This document shows positions 6,691-10,832 of a stretch of DNA of 10,832 bases, piece after piece (position 1 is the first letter of the stretch; every line of letters starts with the position of its first letter). Position numbers and translations under genes: made by a program. The stretch comes from RBG-16-57-9 sp964529745 (GTDB lineage Archaea; Thermoproteota; Bathyarchaeia; TCS64). The notes beneath the pieces were generated by a model. It was not told the origin of the DNA, ran no database searches, and saw only the letters and a program-made list of their open reading frames with translations. The stretch is from assembly GCA_964529745.1 (NCBI GenBank), contig CAZGZR010000088.1, positions 1 through 10,832 of the forward strand. Reading direction: 5' to 3'.

Positions 6691-7676
6691 CCGAGCTCCT
6701 CCATGACCTGGTCCACGGTCATGAGGCCGAAGTCTCCGAGGCTGGCCTCGCCGCTTATCACCATGCAGGACGCGACGCACCGCTTGGAGACCTCCCTGAC
6801 CACGGGGCCGGGTATCATGGGCGGCTCGCCGTCGCCCATGTAGCCTGTTCTGCGGAGGTAGCTGCGGAGGAACTCCTTGTCTAGGCACGTGGCCTCCTGG
6901 GGCCTCCCGGGCTCGTAGAACTCCTCTGCCCAGTACCGGGCGCTGTCGTGGGTCGGGGGCTCGTCTATCTGGATGAGGCCGCCGTCCAGGCGGCCGAACT
7001 CCAGCTTGAAGTCGGGTATTATGAGGCCCCTGCTCTCGGCGACGCTCCGGTACTTATCGAAGAGCGCGAACGTGGCCTCCTCCAGCCGGTCCCACTCGTC
7101 CCTCGTCACGAGGCTGGCGTCTATGGCCTCCCCCTTGCTGATCTCCTTGTCGTGGCCTGACTCCTCCTTTGTGGTTGGGGTGAGGATAACCTCAGGGAGC
7201 TCCTCCGCCATCACCAGACCGTCGGGCAGCTCCACGCCGCTGATGACCCTGGCGCCGTCACGGTAGGCCCTCCACGCGGAGCCGTAGAGGTAGGCTCGGC
7301 ACACCCACTCCACGTCCACACGGTCCGCCTTGACGACCTTCATCGTCCTATCGTCCAGGGTCTCCATGAAGTGGTTGGGGAAGACGCCCCGGGTCTCCTT
7401 GAACCAGAACTCGCTGAGGGCGTGGAGGCTCTCGCCCTTGTGGGGGATGAGCGTGGGGTAGACGACGTCGTAGGCCGATATCCTGTCGGTGGTCACGATG
7501 AGCATGTGGTCGCCCATGTCGTAGACGTCGCGTATCTTGCCTCGCCTAGGAGAGGGGTTCCCGTCGAAGAGGTCGCTTGCCTCCAGGACCTCGACCGTGC
7601 CGTCACCGAGGGGGTCATCAACGTTATAGGATTTCTTCAATGAGATAAACACCTGGAACTTACACGCATAGAGCAT
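6687..7676 (-). CDS. purC: Phosphoribosylaminoimidazole-succinocarboxamide synthase PurC
   Basis: SAICAR synthetase joins CAIR and aspartate using ATP, the step after PurE. Motifs in the 329-residue reading: GKIRDVYD (46-53), TDRISAYDVV (63-72), IPHKG (77-81), the ribonucleotide-site segment CRAYLYGSAW (126-135), TPTTKEESGHDKEIS (166-180), PDFKLEFG (221-228) and DEPPTHDSARYW (238-249; the usual TPDS is THDS). The layout follows the longer yeast Ade1-like form (about 306 residues). The start is uncertain. ATG at 7676 leaves about 45 residues before the first motif, against about 17 in yeast; GTG at 7652 or TTG at 7640 are shorter alternatives, and the two TATA-like boxes upstream favour different starts. 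The TGA overlaps the purF GTG by four bases, implying translational coupling. Confidence 0.95.
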   Translation of the reverse strand: MLYACKFQVFISLKKSYNVDDPLGDGTVEVLEASDLFDGNPSPRRGKIRDVYDMGDHMLIVTTDRISAYDVVYPTLIPHKGESLHALSEFWFKETRGVFPNHFMETLDDRTMKVVKADRVDVEWVCRAYLYGSAWRAYRDGARVISGVELPDGLVMAEELPEVILTPTTKEESGHDKEISKGEAIDASLVTRDEWDRLEEATFALFDKYRSVAESRGLIIPDFKLEFGRLDGGLIQIDEPPTHDSARYWAEEFYEPGRPQEATCLDKEFLRSYLRRTGYMGDGEPPMIPGPVVREVSKRCVASCMVISGEASLGDFGLMTVDQVMEELG

Positions 7677-7682
7677 ATTCGG

Positions 7683-7705
7683 TAATATTTAGGGTTTCTT
7701 TTAAC
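7683..7705 (-). promoter_or_regulatory. purC-purF promoter region
   Basis: Two overlapping minus-strand TATA-like boxes: GTTAAAAGAAA (7695-7705), which predicts transcription from about 7673, next to the ATG at 7676; and TAAATATTA (7683-7691), which predicts a start near 7660, eight bases before the GTG at 7652. The sequence alone does not choose between them. TAACGTTA, a perfect palindrome, lies just upstream (7714-7721). Confidence 0.45.
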
Positions 7706-7735
7706 ACATTCATGTAACGTTAACATCGGTGAAGC

Positions 7736-7755
7736 AAAAAGATCAGAGAAAAAAA
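7736..7755 (-). terminator. Tandem oligo-T terminator after the zinc-finger gene
   Basis: Read on the minus strand, a T7 run (7749-7755) and a T5 run (7736-7740) begin 12 bases after the TAA of the small zinc-finger gene. Tandem U-tracts without a strong hairpin are typical archaeal terminators, so that gene is probably not co-transcribed with purC. Confidence 0.6.
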
Positions 7756-7767
7756 GACACGGATAGC

Positions 7768-7935
7768 TTATTTTGTACGTGTTTCCTTGAGGCAGTTGAC
7801 GCAGAGCCTCTGTTCCTGGTCTCCGCAGTACTCACAGAAGCTCCTGCCGCAGACCTTGCACTCCACGATGAAGTCCTCCAGTTCGCCGCATATCTGACAG
7901 CTCATGTCCGTACATATCTTCGGGGCGGGAACCAT
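7768..7935 (-). CDS. Cysteine-rich FYVE/RING-like zinc-finger mini-protein
   Basis: A 55-residue protein from ATG 7935 to TAA 7768. It has nine cysteines, eight of them in four CxxC knuckles: C13/C16, C26/C29, C34/C37 and C45/C48 (spacing x2-x9-x2-x4-x2-x7-x2), plus C8. Eight regularly spaced ligands predict two zinc ions. The second half, CKVCGRSFCEYCG followed by RLCVNC, closely resembles the core of eukaryotic FYVE and related treble-clef or cross-brace fingers (CxxCGxxFCxxC...RxCxxC), but the basic lipid-binding motif and most of the FYVE length are absent. The gene is real by these signs: codon choice like its neighbours, AAAGG eight bases before the ATG, a promoter at 7982-7991 and a tandem oligo-T terminator. 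It is divergent from the membrane protein gene at 8015. Function unknown; protein or nucleic-acid binding is a guess. Confidence 0.8.
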   Translation of the reverse strand: MVPAPKICTDMSCQICGELEDFIVECKVCGRSFCEYCGDQEQRLCVNCLKETRTK

Positions 7936-7981
7936 GATTCAAACCTTTCTATCGAGCCACCCCGACGGCGACGCGGCAGGT

Positions 7982-7991
7982 AGATTAATCT
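7982..7991. promoter_or_regulatory. Palindromic TATA box, possibly bidirectional
   Basis: AGATTAATCT is a perfect 10-base palindrome lying between two divergent genes. Toward the plus strand its centre is 28 bases before the ATG at 8015, predicting a leaderless or nearly leaderless transcript. Toward the minus strand it predicts a start near 7960 and a 25-base leader carrying the AAAGG of the zinc-finger gene. A second palindrome, GTTAATTAAC, lies at 8003-8012 and is an alternative box for the minus gene. Confidence 0.45.
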
Positions 7992-8014
7992 TTACAGCCA
8001 ATGTTAATTAACCG

Positions 8015-8605
8015 ATGTTCACCGCCCGGCCTTACAGCCAGAGAGCCATCATAAAGGACATGACGCCCGAACAGGTCTATGGGACCGTCCGGTCATGGCT
8101 TGCGGTGAACGGGTGCAGCTTCCAACAGGCCACGCCTCCCACCTACATAGAAGCAACGTATAGAGCGAGTAACCCTGCCACCCGGGTCGGGCTCAGAGAC
8201 GACTACCCAAAAGACTTAGCCATAAGGATGACGGCCTTCGGAAGCGACACCGTGCTCCAGATAACCGTGACCCAGCGGGAGCCACGGTTCAAGGACAAGG
8301 GATATCTCTACTGGGGCAGCCGCATCGAGGGCCTATTGTGGGAGCTTGAGACCCCGCCCACCAGAGAACAGATCATAGACTTTTACCCCCGTGAGATGGT
8401 GGATGAGGAGATAAGGACCAAGTTCAGGTTCTACGCTGTCGTCACCGCCGCCCTTTTGTTGGTTCTCGTGGTTTTCCCCGTTGACATAGAGGTGGCCGTC
8501 CTCGTAATTTTCGTCTTCGTCGCCCCAGCCATAATAATCGGAGTACTAGACACGATAGATTACTGGAGGCTAAGATCGAGGACGGCGACGCAGTATCTGC
8601 AGTAG
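8015..8605 (+). CDS. Hypothetical protein with two C-terminal membrane helices
   Basis: A 196-residue protein I do not recognise. Residues 1-137 look soluble, with an alternating helix/strand pattern (helix about 17-31, strands about 43-50, 67-73 and 79-86) and no metal or nucleotide motif. Two adjacent hydrophobic helices follow (about 139-155 and 158-178), split by a short PVD turn, then a basic C-terminal tail. With no signal peptide and a short turn, the most likely topology is a helical hairpin with both the N-domain and the tail in the cytoplasm (inference). The start is ATG at 8015, with a TATA-like box 28 bases upstream and no Shine-Dalgarno. It is divergent from the small zinc-finger gene; the next gene downstream has its own promoter. 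Confidence 0.75.
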   Translation: MFTARPYSQRAIIKDMTPEQVYGTVRSWLAVNGCSFQQATPPTYIEATYRASNPATRVGLRDDYPKDLAIRMTAFGSDTVLQITVTQREPRFKDKGYLYWGSRIEGLLWELETPPTREQIIDFYPREMVDEEIRTKFRFYAVVTAALLLVLVVFPVDIEVAVLVIFVFVAPAIIIGVLDTIDYWRLRSRTATQYLQ

Positions 8606-8657
8606 GTTGAACGGTTACAGTTGACACCGTGAATGGCCGTGTGTTTCTTTCAAACTG

Positions 8658-8665
8658 TTTTTATT
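8658..8665 (+). promoter_or_regulatory. TATA-like box of the FAD dehydrogenase gene
   Basis: TTTTTATT is centred about 33 bases before the GTG at 8695 and predicts transcription from about 8688, a leader of a few bases. A GAGGGG string (8684-8689) could serve as a ribosome site if transcription begins slightly earlier. The same T-run may also end transcription of the preceding gene. Confidence 0.4.
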
Positions 8666-8694
8666 CCCATCCTACCGTTTCATGAGGGGATTAA

Positions 8695-9987
8695 GTGGAG
8701 ACTGTAATCGTAGGCGCCGGGCCCGCCGGGCTCTTCGCGGCGCACGAGTTAAGCAGGCATCACCGCGTAACCATTCTCGAGAGAAACAGCTACGTGGGGG
8801 GCTCCGGGCTCCACAGCGACGGCAAACTCAACTTCCACCCCAAGATCGGGGGAGACCTCACGGAGTTCATGTCGGAGGAGGAGGCGTGGGCCCTCGTCCA
8901 GGGCATAAGGGACGTCTTCACGGGGCTCGGCGTCGAGCTGGCCCGAAGCGACGAGGAGGGGCTCAGGGAGCTTGAGACCCGGGCCTCCCAGGCTGGGATC
9001 AAGTTCATCAAGATCGAGCAGAACCACATAGGCTCAGACTACCTGCCCGTCGTCATATCGGAGATGCAGCGCCGCCTGGAGGAGCAGGGGGTGGACATCA
9101 GGCTTGAGACGTCCGCCGAAGAGGTGATAGTGGAGGGCGGTCGGGCGGCAGCGGTCTCGGGCGACGGCGAGGTGTTCGAGGCGGATGCCGTGCTCCTAGC
9201 GCCGGGCCGCATAGGCTCCGGGTGGCTGATAGAGCAGCTCACCAGCCTCGGGGTGGGCATGAGCTACAACCCCATAGACGTGGGCGTCCGCGTCGAGGTG
9301 CCCAACGAGGTCATGGACGAGGTCATCAACGGGTACGGCTGCTGGGACCCCAAGTTCCACATGTACACGCCCAGCTACGACGACTTCGTACGCACCTTCT
9401 GCGTCTGCCCGGCCGGCTACGTGGTCCGCGAGCCCTACGGGGACAGCCTCTTCGGCGCCAACGGCTACAGCATGAGGGACACCGGGAGCGGCAACACCAA
9501 CTTCGCCATCCTAACACGGGTGAGCCTCACCGAGCCCCTGGAGAACACCACCGAGTACGGCCGCCGCATAGCCCAGCTCGCCAACACGCTGGGCGGCCAC
9601 AAGCCCATAATCCAGAGGCTGGGCGACCTCCGCAGCCACAAGCGCAGCACCTGGGACAGGCTCAGCAGGAGCTACGTTGAGCCCACGCTGGGCGACGTGA
9701 CGCCGGGGGACATCGCCATGGCGTATCCCCGGAGGCTGACCGTGGACTTCATGGAGAGCCTGGAGATGCTGGACAGGGTGATGCCCGGCATAGCAGCCGA
9801 CAGCACCCTCCTGTATGCGCCTGAGATAAAGTTCTACGCCATGCGCATCCGGACGGACGAGAGGCTGAGGACCAGCATACCCAACCTCTATGTCGCTGGG
9901 GACGGCGCCGGCGTTAGCAGGGGCATCGTCGGCGCAGCCGCCACGGGCATCGTTGCCGCGAGGGGCATCATGGAGCAGCTCGGATAA
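8695..9987 (+). CDS. FAD-dependent dehydrogenase (COG2509-type)
   Basis: A 430-residue flavoprotein. The N-terminal dinucleotide-binding motif VGAGPAG (6-12) is followed by an acidic residue at the end of the second strand (LERN, E29), as in FAD-binding Rossmann folds. Also present are GSGLHSDGKLNF (36-47), a second flavin motif APGRIGSGW, PEIKFYA near residue 380, and the C-terminal VAGDGAGVSRGIVGAAATGI (400-419) that closes the FAD site. This set matches the uncharacterised FAD-dependent dehydrogenase group COG2509 (recognised from memory, not searched). The substrate is unknown. The start is GTG at 8695, immediately before the first strand of the Rossmann fold. The downstream lipid gene begins about 38 bases after the stop; a role in lipid metabolism would be only a guess. 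Confidence 0.85.
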   Translation: METVIVGAGPAGLFAAHELSRHHRVTILERNSYVGGSGLHSDGKLNFHPKIGGDLTEFMSEEEAWALVQGIRDVFTGLGVELARSDEEGLRELETRASQAGIKFIKIEQNHIGSDYLPVVISEMQRRLEEQGVDIRLETSAEEVIVEGGRAAAVSGDGEVFEADAVLLAPGRIGSGWLIEQLTSLGVGMSYNPIDVGVRVEVPNEVMDEVINGYGCWDPKFHMYTPSYDDFVRTFCVCPAGYVVREPYGDSLFGANGYSMRDTGSGNTNFAILTRVSLTEPLENTTEYGRRIAQLANTLGGHKPIIQRLGDLRSHKRSTWDRLSRSYVEPTLGDVTPGDIAMAYPRRLTVDFMESLEMLDRVMPGIAADSTLLYAPEIKFYAMRIRTDERLRTSIPNLYVAGDGAGVSRGIVGAAATGIVAARGIMEQLG

Positions 9988-9995
9988 ACTTAAAC
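9988..9995 (+). promoter_or_regulatory. TATA-like box of the archaetidylinositol phosphate synthase gene
   Basis: ACTTAAAC follows directly on the TAA of the dehydrogenase gene and predicts transcription from about 10018, five to eight bases before the TTG/GTG start pair. It suggests the two genes are not strictly one operon. Confidence 0.35.
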
Positions 9996-10025
9996 CGGGC
10001 ACGACGGTATTTCACACTCGACTTG

Positions 10026-10622
10026 GTGTCCAGCAACCTCAAGAAACAGTTCGAGAAGGTGGTGACGGCCGCAGTGAAACCAATGATACGGCTAGGTGTG
10101 ACGCCGAACCAGGTAACGGCGATGGGGCTCGCCGTGGCCCTGGTCTCGGCGTGGCTCTACGCATTCTGGGGTGGAGACAGGGTGCGCCTCGTCTACGGCG
10201 CCCTGACCATCCTCCTCTCCGGGCTACTGGACGCGGTGGACGGCGTGCTCGCACGGGGCACAGGGAGGGCTTCGAGGCTGGGAGGCTTCCTTGACTCGGT
10301 GGCCGACAGGTACAGCGACGCCCTTGTGCTCGTGGGAGTCACCGTCGGAGGGCTGTGCAGCGTACCCGCGGGTCTTCTGGCCTTGACGGGGAGCCTCATG
10401 GTGAGCTACACGCGCAGCAGAGCCGAGGCGGAGGGCGTACAGATGGCGGGGGTGGGCCTTTTCGAGAGAGCCGAACGAATGATATTCCTTGCCGCGTGCA
10501 GCGTGGCGGCGTACTGGTGGCTACCTGCGTTGGGCTACGGCGTCATCGTGCTCGCGGCATTGGCACACTTGACGGTCGCCCAGCGGGCGCTACACTTCAA
10601 AAAAAGGGTAGAGAAAAACTAG
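10026..10622 (+). CDS. CDP-alcohol phosphotransferase, probable archaetidylinositol phosphate synthase
   Basis: A 198-residue integral membrane enzyme with about six hydrophobic segments. It carries the complete CDP-alcohol phosphotransferase signature (numbered from the GTG): D69xxD72G73xxA76R77, then G86xxxD90xxxD94. These aspartates bind the metal ions and the CDP moiety. SYTRSRAEA (127-135) and GLFERAER (144-151) resemble archaeal archaetidylinositol phosphate synthases, which join CDP-archaeol and myo-inositol 1-phosphate; the related archaetidylglycerol phosphate or archaetidylserine synthases are less likely alternatives. I chose GTG at 10026 over the adjacent TTG at 10023 as the stronger codon, but either is possible. 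The stop lies in a CTAG shared with the convergent S26e gene. Confidence 0.88.
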   Translation: MSSNLKKQFEKVVTAAVKPMIRLGVTPNQVTAMGLAVALVSAWLYAFWGGDRVRLVYGALTILLSGLLDAVDGVLARGTGRASRLGGFLDSVADRYSDALVLVGVTVGGLCSVPAGLLALTGSLMVSYTRSRAEAEGVQMAGVGLFERAERMIFLAACSVAAYWWLPALGYGVIVLAALAHLTVAQRALHFKKRVEKN

Positions 10623-10832
10623 CGTTTACTCCTGCGTCTCCGGGGGACATATTTCCGGTCTTCCTTTGACCGTATCTTCACGACGCCCCGGTGTACGGCG
10701 CAGCTTATGCATAGATACTTCGTCGTCTTGGTGCGGTTGATCTGCGCACCCTGATCTTTTAGCTCTTTAAGGATCCTCGAGTCCACCAGGCTGGTGTACC
10801 TGGTCACTTTCTTGGCTTTGTCTCGTGGTACT
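10619..10832 (-). CDS. rps26e: Small ribosomal subunit protein S26e, C-terminal part
   Basis: Seventy residues are visible before the right edge of the window cuts the gene. The sequence from VPRDKAKKVTRYTSLVD through QGAQI and KYLCISCAVHRGVVKIR matches the C-terminal two thirds of S26e, including the second CxxC pair of its zinc ribbon (CISC); the first pair should lie outside the window. A strongly basic tail (RRRRSKR) ends the protein. The GTG at 10807 is an internal valine codon, since the family match continues upstream to the edge. S26e binds the small subunit near the mRNA exit channel and is found in eukaryotes and mainly in TACK and Asgard archaea, which makes it the best lineage marker here. 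It converges on the lipid synthase gene with overlapping stops. Confidence 0.93.
   Translation of the reverse strand, partial: VPRDKAKKVTRYTSLVDSRILKELKDQGAQINRTKTTKYLCISCAVHRGVVKIRSKEDRKYVPRRRRSKR

Noticed and set aside
6691..6888. 66-residue N-terminal extension of PurF
   Set aside because: The extension is out-of-frame purC sequence. PurF must expose its cysteine near the N-terminus, and the GTG at 6690 overlapping the purC TGA fits this.
7729..7983. Plus-strand reading frame of 84 codons opposite the zinc-finger gene
   Set aside because: The minus-strand frame carries four regularly spaced CxxC pairs plus promoter and terminator signals; the plus-strand product has no such structure.
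7712..8023. ACCGATGTT occurring near both purC and the 8015 gene
   Set aside because: It is only nine bases, sits at different distances from the start codons and within the coding end of one copy; chance is sufficient.
9511..10002. Minus-strand reading frame of 163 codons antisense to the FAD dehydrogenase
   Set aside because: No recognisable motif, and it lies wholly opposite a conserved flavoprotein gene.

Overview
The window looks like a compact, GC-rich chromosomal segment of an archaeon. It encodes the C-terminal part of ribosomal protein S26e, a protein of eukaryotes and the TACK/Asgard side of Archaea that euryarchaeotes generally lack. It also encodes a CDP-alcohol phosphotransferase resembling archaetidylinositol phosphate synthase. 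Several genes have an AT-rich TATA-like box about 26-27 bases before the start codon and no Shine-Dalgarno sequence, which is the layout of archaeal leaderless mRNAs. A TACK lineage (Thaumarchaeota or Bathyarchaeota-like) is my inference; the exact taxon cannot be read from the sequence.

Layout. At 1-677 (+) is the 3' part of a pentein-fold (arginine deiminase/amidinotransferase-like) gene. It converges on a ClC-type anion transporter with two CBS domains (674-2386, -), and the two stop codons share one CTAG. An AT-rich 340-base non-coding stretch (2387-2727) holds promoter and terminator signals and two neighbouring palindromes. A minus-strand block follows, read from high to low coordinates: a 55-residue cysteine-rich zinc-finger protein (7768-7935), purC (6687-7676), purF (5233-6690, four-base overlap with purC), a REC-GAF-PAS-GAF sensory protein (3280-5124) and purE (2728-3168). 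At 7936-8014 a divergent promoter region separates this block from plus-strand genes: a two-helix membrane protein of unknown function (8015-8605), a flavin-dependent dehydrogenase of the COG2509 type (8695-9987) and the archaetidylinositol phosphate synthase-like gene (10026-10622). The last converges on S26e (10619-10832, -, cut by the window edge), again with stop codons sharing a CTAG.

How the genes fit together. PurF (PRPP to phosphoribosylamine), PurE (AIR to CAIR) and PurC (CAIR to SAICAR) are three steps of de novo IMP synthesis. PurC and PurF are translationally coupled. The sensory gene between purF and purE has no kinase, DNA-binding or other output domain, so any link to purine metabolism rests on position alone. 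The most interesting items are the FYVE/treble-clef-like mini-protein, the divergent but Fe-S-type PurF, the sensor inside the purine block, the paired palindromes at 2475-2519, and the repeated zero-space convergent stops.
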